A stretch of DNA of 64,000 nt from Candidatus Sumerlaeota bacterium (GTDB taxonomy: Bacteria > Sumerlaeota > Sumerlaeia > SLMS01 > JAHLLQ01). The notes under the pieces were generated by a model. That model saw only the letters and a list, made by a program, of their open reading frames with translations, did no database searches and was not told the origin of the DNA. Positions 1 through 7,984 of the stretch are shown in pieces. The position numbers and the translations under genes are program-made. Each line of letters starts with the position of its first letter. Position 1 is the stretch's first letter. The stretch spans positions 1 through 64,000 of the forward strand of contig JASGMJ010000011.1 of assembly GCA_030156535.1 (NCBI GenBank), written 5' to 3'.

Positions 1-96
1 TACACGATCAGCAGTGCCAAGGCCATGGTGCAACTGGCCATGATTCGCCTCATGCTGCGAAGACTCGCCTAGCAGGGAGGCTTTCCGGATGGGCTC
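1..96 (+). mobile_element. 3' end of an IS5-family-like insertion sequence
   Basis: Bases 1-72 are an open frame entering from the left edge and ending in TAG. Its last residues read AKAMVQLAMIRLMLRRLA, which resembles the C-terminal helix of IS5-family DDE transposases. Just after the stop, bases 81-96 (ctttccggatgggctc) look like a terminal inverted repeat of IS427-type elements, followed by ttag at 97-100, which fits the YTAR target such elements prefer. The left end and the DDE residues lie outside the window, so the family call rests on a short C-terminus plus the terminus-like sequence. The element abuts the 3' end of the minus-strand gene at 50-646 and appears to have cut it. Confidence 0.5.
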
Positions 97-646
97 TTAG
101 CCGAGTTAGCCGTGAAAAGGACTTGAATATTCGAAGAATTTCCTTCTCTGGTGGGACCGGTTCCAGATCAATGATGGTCGAGTATCCACTTTCTTGAGTG
201 CTTTCACGGTATATCTGCGAGAAAATCTTGCGCCAAGTGGCGGAACAAGTCGTCAGCGCACTCCTCTCCACAGCGACCAAATGACGGGACATGTAGAAGA
301 TCATCATCGCCGTGTCTGCCATCGGGGGCGACATCTGAGAATGCCCTTCAGCCAGACCGGCATCGGTCACAACAACTCCATCCTTCTCAAGTGTGCTTCG
401 CGCGATTGAGACGATGTAGCTGGATCTAGGGTGGTCTGTGCCTGAAACTTCAAAGAGGTCTCGAAGCGCCCAAGAATAGACCGCTATACGGGCTTCTTGG
501 ACAACATCGAATGCTGACTGAGTCGCATTGCGGAGGATGGCAATCAGGTCCTCGTCAGTCTGTGCATTCTTGAGATGGGCGTTGAAGAGGTCAGGGTCCA
601 ATTCCCTGCGGTTGATTCTGTACATGTCGAAGCGCAGTGCATCCAT
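50..646 (-). CDS. hypothetical protein, 3' end apparently replaced by IS sequence
   Basis: A 198-residue reading frame that I cannot assign to a family. It is rich in helix-forming residues, has no signal peptide or membrane segment, and its GC content and codon choice look lower than those of the flanking core genes, which fits acquired DNA. Roughly the last 15 codons (after FKSFSRLTRL) run into the IS terminus at 81-100 and then antisense through the transposase tail, so the native C-terminus is probably missing. Its ATG overlaps the stop of the upstream small frame (TGATG at 646), so it was likely translated as part of a fic-small ORF-this gene unit. A partner or regulator of the Fic enzyme is possible but unproven. 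Confidence 0.5.
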   Translation of the reverse strand: MDALRFDMYRINRRELDPDLFNAHLKNAQTDEDLIAILRNATQSAFDVVQEARIAVYSWALRDLFEVSGTDHPRSSYIVSIARSTLEKDGVVVTDAGLAEGHSQMSPPMADTAMMIFYMSRHLVAVERSALTTCSATWRKIFSQIYRESTQESGYSTIIDLEPVPPEKEILRIFKSFSRLTRLRAHPESLPARRVFAA

Positions 647-816
647 CAGGCAAATGCCTCCTTGATCTCGTCTTTGGGCTCCAGTGGCGGCATATCGTCG
701 TGTCCCTCATCCGGGATTACGGTTCTGTGATCCGATAGAGTATCAGTAACGACGACTCGAAGCAGGAGATCAAGCTGAACCAGCCTTGATGCGCACAATC
801 GCCGAGCCCTGCCCAT
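646..816 (-). CDS. possible 56-residue protein between fic and the hypothetical gene
   Basis: A short frame starting at ATG 816 a few bases after the fic stop and ending at a TGA that shares one base with the next start. The protein begins MGRARRLCAS, has a hydrophobic middle (LVQLDLLLRVVV) and an acidic end (EPKDEIKEAFA). A GAG-type ribosome binding site directly precedes the ATG. Tight spacing on both sides is the main argument that it is real; there is no recognisable domain. It could instead be an untranslated spacer. Confidence 0.3.
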   Translation of the reverse strand: MGRARRLCASRLVQLDLLLRVVVTDTLSDHRTVIPDEGHDDMPPLEPKDEIKEAFA

Positions 817-822
817 CTCTTA

Positions 823-1983
823 TCATAGCGGCTCGGCCCCTTCGTTGAGGACCTTAAGGTAGTCGGCGTAGAGAAAAACGCGGTCGCGGGCGCGGCCCGT
901 GGCTTCGTGCAGGATGCCGAGTTGTTCGAGGGCTTCGACGGCGCGGGCAGCGGTGGGGAACGAAATCTCGGTACGGGCGGCCAGCGTGCGGATGGTGGCC
1001 ACGGGGCGGCGGCGCAATCCGTGGTACACGCGCAACGTGTTGGCCGTGCGCCGCCCCAGCGCCCCGATCCGCTCCTCGTCGCGGCGGAAAAGCGCGAGCA
1101 ACCGATGCGCCGTCTCGACCGCGCCCGAGGCGGTTTGTTCCACGCCCTCCAGAAAGAAGTCCACCCATGCCTCCCAATCTCCATCGGTGCGCACGGTATC
1201 GAGCATCTGGTAGTAGAGCGCACGGTGTTGCTTGAAATAGAGGCTGAGATAGAGAAGTGGTTGGCGCAGGACGCCTTCGTGGTGGAGAATCAGCGCGATC
1301 AATAAGCGTCCGACACGTCCGTTGCCATCGAGGAACGGATGGATTGTTTCAAACTGCACATGGGCGAGGGCGGCTTTGAGGAGTGCGCCCGGAGCGGTCT
1401 GGTCGTGGAGAAAGCTTTCAAGAGCGCCCATGCAGGCCTGAAGTTCATGCGATGGCGGCGGGACAAAAGCGGCGTTGCCGGGGCGCGTGCCGCCGATCCA
1501 GTTCTGGCTCTGGCGGAACTCACCCGGTTGCTTGTCGGCCCCCCGTCCGCGCGAGAGCAATACACCGTGAACCTCGCGCAGCAGACGATTGCACAGGGGA
1601 AAGCCTTCGCGGAGACGGGCGAGGCCATGATCAAGCGCGGCAACGTAGTTGGAGACCTCGACGACATCATCGAACGGAACGCCGGGAGCTTCCTCAACCT
1701 CGAACAGCAAGAGGTCCGAGAGCGAGGATTGGGTGCCTTCGATCTGGCTGGAGAGAACGGCTTCGCGGCGGACGTAGGCGTAGAGGAACAAGTCGGGGTC
1801 GGGGAGCAGGGCCGTGATGGCGTCGAGCCGTCCACAGGCCAAGAGAGCTCGTTCGTGACGCCGCTGGCGCCGTGCGTCCATGGCCAAGGGGGGAACCGGC
1901 GGCAAGGGGCTGGGCACAAAAGCGCGTACGGCTTCGCCCGAGGTGGTGGTGATTTCGTGCCGTCCCGTGGCCCCACGTTTCAT
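823..1983 (-). CDS. Fic-family protein (AMP-transferase-like) with N-terminal inhibitory helix and C-terminal winged helix
   Basis: A 386-residue protein with the full Fic core motif HPFLDGNGRVGR at residues 215-226; the His is the catalytic base and the Asn/Arg residues bind the nucleotide phosphates. Residues 78-83 (SSQIEG) fit the S-x3-E-[GN] inhibitory motif, placing it with self-inhibited Fic proteins that carry the inhibitory helix before the Fic fold. The last ~80 residues look like a winged-helix DNA-binding domain, common in this class. Such enzymes usually move AMP from ATP onto a protein hydroxyl; the target here is unknown. It heads a minus-strand unit with the two small genes downstream. 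A perfect inverted repeat sits about 30 bp upstream of the start. An accessory or toxin-like role is plausible, given the IS and tRNA nearby. Confidence 0.9.
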   Translation of the reverse strand: MKRGATGRHEITTTSGEAVRAFVPSPLPPVPPLAMDARRQRRHERALLACGRLDAITALLPDPDLFLYAYVRREAVLSSQIEGTQSSLSDLLLFEVEEAPGVPFDDVVEVSNYVAALDHGLARLREGFPLCNRLLREVHGVLLSRGRGADKQPGEFRQSQNWIGGTRPGNAAFVPPPSHELQACMGALESFLHDQTAPGALLKAALAHVQFETIHPFLDGNGRVGRLLIALILHHEGVLRQPLLYLSLYFKQHRALYYQMLDTVRTDGDWEAWVDFFLEGVEQTASGAVETAHRLLALFRRDEERIGALGRRTANTLRVYHGLRRRPVATIRTLAARTEISFPTAARAVEALEQLGILHEATGRARDRVFLYADYLKVLNEGAEPL

Positions 1984-2011
1984 GGTCTGGACTAACCGTT
2001 GTTCAATCTGG

Positions 2012-2038
2012 CGTTAATAAGAACCGACGCTATTAACG
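2012..2038. promoter_or_regulatory. perfect inverted repeat upstream of fic, candidate operator
   Basis: cgttaata at 2012-2019 and its exact reverse complement tattaacg at 2031-2038, separated by 11 bases, so the half-site centres are 19 bp apart, close to two helical turns. It lies 29 bp upstream of the fic start in locally AT-rich DNA where a promoter is expected. The Fic protein has a C-terminal winged helix, so self-regulation is a reasonable idea, not shown. Confidence 0.4.
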
Positions 2039-2236
2039 GATCAAGGTGATTGTGTGAATAGGCCGTTTGGGCAGATTGGGCCTGGAATCGCAGAAGGCGG
2101 CGGTGGCGGACTCTGTGGCGGCCGGGTGCGACGGCCTCATTGCGCGTTCCCGCAAGCGCAAGGACGGCACGCAACGCGGCCGCTCGGGGGCGCAATCCGG
2201 GCAGCGTGCAGGAGGCTGATTTTGGGGGAGTTGGAA

Positions 2237-2313
2237 TGGTGGGCGGTACAGGAATCGAACCTGTGACCTCAGCGATGTCAACGCTGCGCTCTAACCATCT
2301 GAGCTAACCGCCC
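2237..2313 (-). tRNA. tRNA-Val (anticodon GAC)
   Basis: Reads on the minus strand as a complete cloverleaf: acceptor stem gggcggt/accgccc, a D arm with ttagctcagatggttagagc, anticodon loop TTGACAT with anticodon GAC on a cagcg/cgctg stem, T arm ggttcgattcc, and an encoded CCA at 2237-2239. Total 77 nt. Its 3' end faces the accessory patch at 1-2000, a common integration arrangement, but I found no second copy of its 3' end to serve as an attachment site. Confidence 0.95.
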
Positions 2314-2616
2314 GCCGAAGGGAGGTCTGTGTGGACCAAACCCCTGCCGGTGACAAGAGTTTTTTGCTCCTCCGTGCCGGGGATTTTTTGCTTCCGATTT
2401 TGCGGTTCGCTCTCTCCCGCCTTCGGCGCCGGCGGGGGAGAAACGTCTCGCCGCCCCGCACGGCGGCACCGATCCTGCTCCGGCGCCGCAGGAGGGACCT
2501 TGCACGGGTTCCCGCGTCCGGAAATGCGTAACCTTTTCCGTCTGGCGCCACGAAATCCGTAATGTGTCGTCAGGCGGTGTTGGCGGCGCCGGCTGCGGTC
2601 GGCAGGAGGGGCCGGG
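2314..2616. other. intergenic region without recognisable gene
   Basis: Between the leftward tRNA-Val and the rightward phosphoesterase. It contains two T-runs (gagttttttgc near 2359 and ggattttttgc near 2382) and GC-rich sequence, and presumably holds divergent promoters, but no clear -35/-10 pair stands out. No convincing small ORF or structured RNA seen. Confidence 0.5.
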
Positions 2617-3930
2617 ATGGCTCGTTTTCGCACGGCAAAGATGGCCCTGGTGGCCGGATCGGTTCTGCTGGCGGTTGCCGCCGCGTTCCTAGCCACGCGG
2701 GGGAACTCCCATCTCAGCCGCGATCCGTATGTTCAGATGCTCTCGCCGACCAGTGCCCTGGTGCGCTGGCGCACGGTGGGGACCGGGCTCGTCCAGTTCG
2801 AGACGGTGAACGAGAGCACGGGCAAACGCACTTCCCGCCCCGTCACCCACGTTGGCGGCGAGTATGAAGCGCGTCTGACGGGGCTGACGCCGTTCACGGA
2901 CTACGAGTACCGCATTTATTCCGGCCTCGGGCCCGCGCGCAGGCGCCTGGAGCACGGCGAGTTCAAGACGGCTCCGGCCGGGCCTGCGCCGCGTCCGGTG
3001 GACATCTGGGTCCTCGGCTGTTCCGGGAATGCGAACGACGTCGTAGAGCGCGTGCGTGACGCCTATCTCGCCCACACGGCCAGCCGCCCGGACATGATGC
3101 TGCTGCTGGGCGACAACGCCTACTATTATGGGACTGACGAGGAATACCAGGCGGGGCTGTTCAAGCCGTTTGGCAACGTGCTTACCAACGTTCCCGTCTG
3201 GCCCGTGATCGGCAACCACGACAAGAAGCACCTCGCCGTCTGGCAGGGCACCGGGCCGTACTTCGACATTTTCACGCTGCCCGCGGCGGGGGAGTGCGGC
3301 GGCGTGCCGTCGGGCAACGAAGTCTACTATTCCTTCGACTACGGCGAGATCCACGTCATCGCGCTGTATTCGGAAACGGACGACCAGGGCATCCTCGATC
3401 CCATGCTCGACTGGGCGGCGCGCGATCTTGCGGCTTCGACGGCGCGCTGGAAGATCGCGATGATGCACCGGCCCCCGTACAGCCCCGGCGAGGGCGAGGA
3501 AGAGGGGGGCGAGGAGAGCGACGAGCGCCTGATCCTGATGCGTGAACAGGTCGCCCCCGTGCTCGAAGCGGGCGGCGTCGATCTCGTCCTCTCCGCGCAC
3601 ACGCACGTGTATGCGCGCTCCTACTTGCTCAGCGGCCGCACGGCCGCCCCCGAGCTTGCCACGCCGGAGTCCATTGTGGACCGCGGCTCGAAGGAGGAGT
3701 TCGAGGGCGCGCCGACGTGGGTTTTCCGGCCGGACGGCCGGGGGACATTGTACGTTGTGATGGGGAGTTCGTCGAAGCTCGAAGGCGGCGAGGGAAACGA
3801 TCCGGCGCTGGCCGACATTCATCTGGAGAACGGCTCGCTGGCCCTGCGCGTGGCGGACGGCTGGCTGCTCGGCGAGTTCATCACCCAGCACGGGGTTCTG
3901 GAGGACCGGTTTGCGCTGCTGAAGCCGTAG
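2617..3930 (+). CDS. membrane-anchored or secreted purple-acid-phosphatase-like metallophosphoesterase
   Basis: A 437-residue protein. Residues 8-26 are a hydrophobic signal or anchor. Residues 35-120 form a fibronectin-like domain as at the N-terminus of purple acid phosphatases. The rest is a calcineurin-like phosphoesterase: GDNAYYYG at 165-172 (Asp and Tyr metal ligands), GNHD at 199-202, MMHRPPY with His 284, and SAHTHVY with His 328 and 330. The enzyme should hydrolyse phosphate esters outside the cytoplasm, for example to scavenge phosphate. The first metal-binding Asp seems to be Cys: the strand reads VLGCSGN where the family usually has GDxG. The gene stands alone between the tRNA and the large surface protein. 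Confidence 0.85.
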   Translation: MARFRTAKMALVAGSVLLAVAAAFLATRGNSHLSRDPYVQMLSPTSALVRWRTVGTGLVQFETVNESTGKRTSRPVTHVGGEYEARLTGLTPFTDYEYRIYSGLGPARRRLEHGEFKTAPAGPAPRPVDIWVLGCSGNANDVVERVRDAYLAHTASRPDMMLLLGDNAYYYGTDEEYQAGLFKPFGNVLTNVPVWPVIGNHDKKHLAVWQGTGPYFDIFTLPAAGECGGVPSGNEVYYSFDYGEIHVIALYSETDDQGILDPMLDWAARDLAASTARWKIAMMHRPPYSPGEGEEEGGEESDERLILMREQVAPVLEAGGVDLVLSAHTHVYARSYLLSGRTAAPELATPESIVDRGSKEEFEGAPTWVFRPDGRGTLYVVMGSSSKLEGGEGNDPALADIHLENGSLALRVADGWLLGEFITQHGVLEDRFALLKP

Positions 3931-4310
3931 ATCGTTGTTTTCTGCAAGCCGCCGGGCAATTGGCGTCCCGTAGGTTGCGGAGGGCCATCGGTTGGCCACC
4001 ATGAGAGGTGGCCGCCGGAAGCGCCGCCAGGCGCTTGCAGGGTTGGTTCATCGGGAAGCGGTCACCTCTCATTCACCTCCGGGCCGTCCGGCATTTTTTC
4101 ATCGACACCCCGCCGGGTTGCCCGCACCTTGCTGCGAGGCATTCCGGGCCTTCGTGGCCTGGGCTTTATGTGCGCCATGGTATTGACGCCAGAAAAGTTA
4201 GCCCTCTGAACAACGGAGCCGCGGACGGGGCAAAAGCCCACGGGTTTTCCCGCCGGCGGGTTCCACCCATTCTTCGGAACACAAGTCCTCTGATCGAAAC
4301 GGAGATCGTT
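3931..4310 (+). other. long 5' leader region of the surface-protein gene
   Basis: 380 bp with no convincing gene. The part just before the ATG is GC-rich and can fold (for example ggcaaaagcc, then cccacggg facing cccgccggcggg around 4229-4261). This could be a structured leader, but it does not match a riboswitch class well enough to name. A GGAG ribosome binding site precedes the ATG at 4311. Confidence 0.3.
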
Positions 4311-7300
4311 ATGGGAAGTGCATCGCCCCGTTTGGCTACTCGTCCGGCGAAGGCTGCGGGAGCCCTCGCGCTCGCCGCTCTTCTGACTCTTGGCGCCAGC
4401 AACGTTGCCGCCGAGTCCTTCACCGTCTCCTACGACGGTCCCCCCGTCGTGATTCCCGACAATAACGAAACGGGTGTCACCGTCCAGTTGCCCGTTTCCG
4501 GCATCACCGGCTTCATCCGCGATCTGGACTTCTCGTTCGATGGCCACGGGCCATGCTCGACGACGGACTCCGATCCGGCGGGCAACGTCGGCCTGGTGCA
4601 TCCGTGGGTGGGCGACCTGACGGTCACGCTCACGGGTCCGACGGGGCGGAGCGTTGTGTTGCTCTCGCGCCCGAACGGCGGGCGTGGCGGCGCCAACTTC
4701 TGCCACACGATCCTGGACGACGAGGCCACCACGCCCATTCAGTCTGCTGGCGAGGTCAACGCCCCGTTCTCCAACGTTTACAGTCCCGCGGAGTCTCTGA
4801 CGACCTACGACGAAGTCGATCCCAACGGCATCTGGCTGCTGACGATCAGCGACCGTTCCGCGCAGGACACCGGCACGCTGTACGGCTTCAGCCTCTACAT
4901 CGAGACCGACCCCATCGCACCGCCGAACACGGCGCCCGTGCTTTCCGTCGTCTCGCCGAACACCGACACACTCAGCAGTGTCACCCCCTACACGCTCAGC
5001 GGCACCGCGCTTGACTTCGACGGCGAGCTTGCCCGCGTGGAGTACCGCGTTCTGCCCAGTGCCACCTGGGTGACGGGCACCGACAGCTCCGGCGACTGGA
5101 CCTCCTGGCTGGTGGCCGCGCCGCTTTCCAACGGATCGAACATGATTCAGATCCGTGCCGTGGACGACGAGGGCCGCGCCAGCGCCTGGGCCGAGCGCAC
5201 CATTGAATTCGACAGCACCTTCAATTCGCCGCCCACCGTCGTTGTTGAAGAACCTACCCAAGACCTCATCGTTGACTCCTCCGTCGCGTCGTTCTCTTGG
5301 GAAGGCACCGCCACCGATTCCAACGGCACCATCGTCCGCGTGCAGTTCCGCAACGACGACGGCGATCCCGACACCATCGATACACAGTACGAGGCGACGA
5401 TCATCGAGGACAACGGCAGCAACGTTCGCTGGCGCATTACCTTGGATCAGGCCTCCATTCCCCCCATCGTTGACGACAACAACCTCGTCTTCACGGCCAT
5501 CGACGACGAAGGGGCGATCAGCAGCGAAGTCCGCCGCCGCGTTCGCCGCCAACCGGGCCAGAACCTGCTGCCCACCGTCCAAATCACTGATCCCGACTCC
5601 AACCGCATCGTCTCCGTCACCGAGACGACCTACGACTTCTTCGGAACGGCATTCGATCCCGATGGCTCGGTGGTCGCTCTGGAATACCGTTACACCACCG
5701 AGACAACCTATACACCACCGGCTTCCGACAAGAAGGGCGAGACCAAGCGCTTTGTCAGCGACTGGATCCCGATCACGACCGTCAACCCCGCTCTCCCGGC
5801 ACAAAGTGTCACGTGGGAGCAGCGCGACATTCCGCTCGAAAACGAGGAGGGCGGCCTCAACCTGATCGAAGTCCGCGCCCGCGACATCATCACCGCCGGT
5901 CCCTCGGGCAGCCGCGAAGTCCTTGTCCTTCCCGTCGATCTCAATGCGCCGGTGACGACCATCACCAGCCCGGAGAGTGATACAACGGTGCCCAGCACGC
6001 AGACCACGATCACCGTCAGCGGCACGGGCGACGCAGGCGCCGATCTCGTGCGCACCGTACTGTTCCGCATCAATGGCAGTGCCTTCGCTCCGGCCAACAT
6101 CACGCCGGGCCAGAATCAGTCCTCCACGGTTTCCTGGAACTTCACGGCATCGCTCTTCCAGGGGACGAACTTCTACGAAATCAAGACCATCGACAACACG
6201 GGCCAGGAAGGCACTCTGGCCGGCGTTACCGTGATTCGTGGAGACGACACGCGCATGCCGCCCGTCGTCACGATCATTGATCCCACGGCCGACATCACCG
6301 TCTCCAATGACGTTGGCACCTATGTTGTCAAGGGCACGGCGACGGATCAGGATTCCACGATTCAGCGCGTTGAGTTCCGGGCGGGCAACAGCCTGGCCGA
6401 AGTGCAGAGCGCTCCCTTCCAGAACACCGTCAATGACACCGGCACGTGGTCGCAGTGGTCCGTGCCTCTGAACCTGAACACCTTCGCAAACATCATCCAG
6501 ATTCGCGCGGTCGACACGACGGGCGTGACGGGCAACATCGTTTCGCGCGTCATCACGCGCCAGAGCGCGCCGCCCACCGTCACCATCACGGAGCCCGTTG
6601 ACGGCTACGTTGCCTTCAGCAACGAAAGCTCGGTGGCCGTGCGCGGAAACGCGGTGGATATCGACGGAACGATCGAACTGGTCCGCTACCGTGTCGGGCT
6701 CGAGACAACCTTCAACTCGCCATGGCAGACGGCTTCGCGTGTCTCCGGCACATTCGGCACATGGACGTTCGATGCGCCGTTGGCGACGGGTCTCAACCTC
6801 GTTGAGGTCCAGGCCTTCGACAACGACAACGTCGCGAGCGAGATTGCCGCGCGCAACATCGTGCGCCGCAAGCCGGGTACGGCCGAGGATCTCACCGTCC
6901 TCACCCAGTTCACCGACGTGTGGGGCACCATCAACACAGCGGGCTCGTTCGGCGCGCCCGCCCGTTTCGCCTTTGTCGGCTTCAAGCACGACCCGGCCAA
7001 CGGCTGGCTCACCTTCGCCGGCAACTTCGACGCCGACGGGCTCACCGACTTCGCCACGGTTACGGAATTCGGCGACGTCTGGCTTTCGCTCAACAATGGG
7101 AGCCGCGCCCTTCAAGCGCCGTTCAAGAGCAGTGCGGGTGGCTGGAACGTTGACGGCCTTGCGGGTGACACGGTGCTTGCTGGCGACTTCGACGCCAACG
7201 GGCTGACCGACCTCGTTCAGCTCCGCGCCAACGGTGACCTCGCCCTCGCGCTCAACACGAACAACCGGATCGATCCTCCCGTTGCCGCTGGCAACACCAC

Positions 7301-7847
7301 CCTGCGCCACGACCAGCCCAACATGCACTTCGTCGCCACGGGTGATCTGAACGGCGATTCGCGCGACGACCTCGTCGAGGTCAACGGTAACACTGGTGAA
7401 GTGCGTGTCGCCCTTTCCACGGGCACGGGCTTCGCCGCCGCCACCACATGGGGCGTTCCGAACTTCATCTACGACCCCGCGACGGACTTCGGCGTCCACG
7501 TTGCCGACTTCAATGGTGACGAGCGCGACGATGTTCTCCAGATCAACGATGGCGAGGCGATCGTCTCGCTCTCCATGATCGGTTCCGATGCTCTTGCCGA
7601 GCCTTCCGTTTGGGGAACGCTTGGCTTCCACGACGACAACACACGCGGCGATGGCTGGTGGGTTTTCGCTCTGGACATCGACGGAAACGGCGCCATGGAC
7701 CTCGTGCAGATCAACGAGTTCGGCGAGGCGTGGGTCAGCCTTTCCACGGGCCGTGGCTCCTTCCAGGACCCCGAGAAGAACGCCGCTCTCGGCTTCCATC
7801 ATAAGCCCGAGGGGCTCTGGCAGGTCTTCCCCGCCATCATCGAGTAA
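4311..7847 (+). CDS. large secreted protein: P-domain, six Ig-like repeats, FG-GAP/VCBS repeats
   Basis: The start at 4311 is chosen because GGAG precedes it and the first ~34 residues are a clean signal peptide ending NVAA|ES; the frame is open further upstream but that stretch is not protein-like. The mature part begins with a proprotein-convertase P/homo-B domain (residues ~40-200, with WVGDLTVTLTGPTG and NGIWLLTISD). Six Ig-like repeats follow, starting near residues 206, 305, 420, 545, 649 and 753, each opening with a PPTVxIxxP-type strand. The last ~320 residues are FG-GAP/VCBS-type calcium-binding repeats (GNFDADGLTDF, GDFDANGLTDL, GDLNGDSRDDL, ADFNGDERDDV, LDIDGNGAMDL). No protease or other catalytic domain is visible. 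The likely role is a cell-surface or extracellular binding protein. It is monocistronic and followed by a strong terminator. Confidence 0.85.
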   Translation: MGSASPRLATRPAKAAGALALAALLTLGASNVAAESFTVSYDGPPVVIPDNNETGVTVQLPVSGITGFIRDLDFSFDGHGPCSTTDSDPAGNVGLVHPWVGDLTVTLTGPTGRSVVLLSRPNGGRGGANFCHTILDDEATTPIQSAGEVNAPFSNVYSPAESLTTYDEVDPNGIWLLTISDRSAQDTGTLYGFSLYIETDPIAPPNTAPVLSVVSPNTDTLSSVTPYTLSGTALDFDGELARVEYRVLPSATWVTGTDSSGDWTSWLVAAPLSNGSNMIQIRAVDDEGRASAWAERTIEFDSTFNSPPTVVVEEPTQDLIVDSSVASFSWEGTATDSNGTIVRVQFRNDDGDPDTIDTQYEATIIEDNGSNVRWRITLDQASIPPIVDDNNLVFTAIDDEGAISSEVRRRVRRQPGQNLLPTVQITDPDSNRIVSVTETTYDFFGTAFDPDGSVVALEYRYTTETTYTPPASDKKGETKRFVSDWIPITTVNPALPAQSVTWEQRDIPLENEEGGLNLIEVRARDIITAGPSGSREVLVLPVDLNAPVTTITSPESDTTVPSTQTTITVSGTGDAGADLVRTVLFRINGSAFAPANITPGQNQSSTVSWNFTASLFQGTNFYEIKTIDNTGQEGTLAGVTVIRGDDTRMPPVVTIIDPTADITVSNDVGTYVVKGTATDQDSTIQRVEFRAGNSLAEVQSAPFQNTVNDTGTWSQWSVPLNLNTFANIIQIRAVDTTGVTGNIVSRVITRQSAPPTVTITEPVDGYVAFSNESSVAVRGNAVDIDGTIELVRYRVGLETTFNSPWQTASRVSGTFGTWTFDAPLATGLNLVEVQAFDNDNVASEIAARNIVRRKPGTAEDLTVLTQFTDVWGTINTAGSFGAPARFAFVGFKHDPANGWLTFAGNFDADGLTDFATVTEFGDVWLSLNNGSRALQAPFKSSAGGWNVDGLAGDTVLAGDFDANGLTDLVQLRANGDLALALNTNNRIDPPVAAGNTTLRHDQPNMHFVATGDLNGDSRDDLVEVNGNTGEVRVALSTGTGFAAATTWGVPNFIYDPATDFGVHVADFNGDERDDVLQINDGEAIVSLSMIGSDALAEPSVWGTLGFHDDNTRGDGWWVFALDIDGNGAMDLVQINEFGEAWVSLSTGRGSFQDPEKNAALGFHHKPEGLWQVFPAIIE

Positions 7848-7875
7848 ACCCCTCAATCAGCACCGTTTCGACCAG

Positions 7876-7903
7876 CGGGGGCGCTTCGGCGCCCCCGTTT
7901 TTT
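7876..7903 (+). terminator. Rho-independent terminator
   Basis: Perfect 9-bp stem cgggggcgc / gcgcccccg closed by a ttcg tetraloop and followed by six T, placed 29 bases after the surface-protein stop. Confidence 0.9.
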
Positions 7904-7984
7904 GTTCCAGGGCTCCCTGTTCGGTTTGACGCCCAAGCCTGGTCTGCCGCTCAATCCCCGCCCGGGCACGACCGAGGAGACGCT

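Noticed and set aside
2041..2236. second copy of the tRNA-Val 3' end as an attachment site
   Set aside because: No stretch of more than a few bases matches the tRNA 3' end.
4190..4310. possible cyclic-di-GMP or other riboswitch upstream of the surface-protein gene
   Set aside because: It has foldable GC-rich sequence and a ggcaaaagcc hairpin but not the conserved core of the GEMM motif.
4062..7856. 1264-codon open frame antisense to the surface-protein gene
   Set aside because: Composition (Val/Gly/Asp/Arg with no domain pattern) is that of a shadow in GC-rich coding DNA; the plus-strand gene has a signal peptide and clear repeats.
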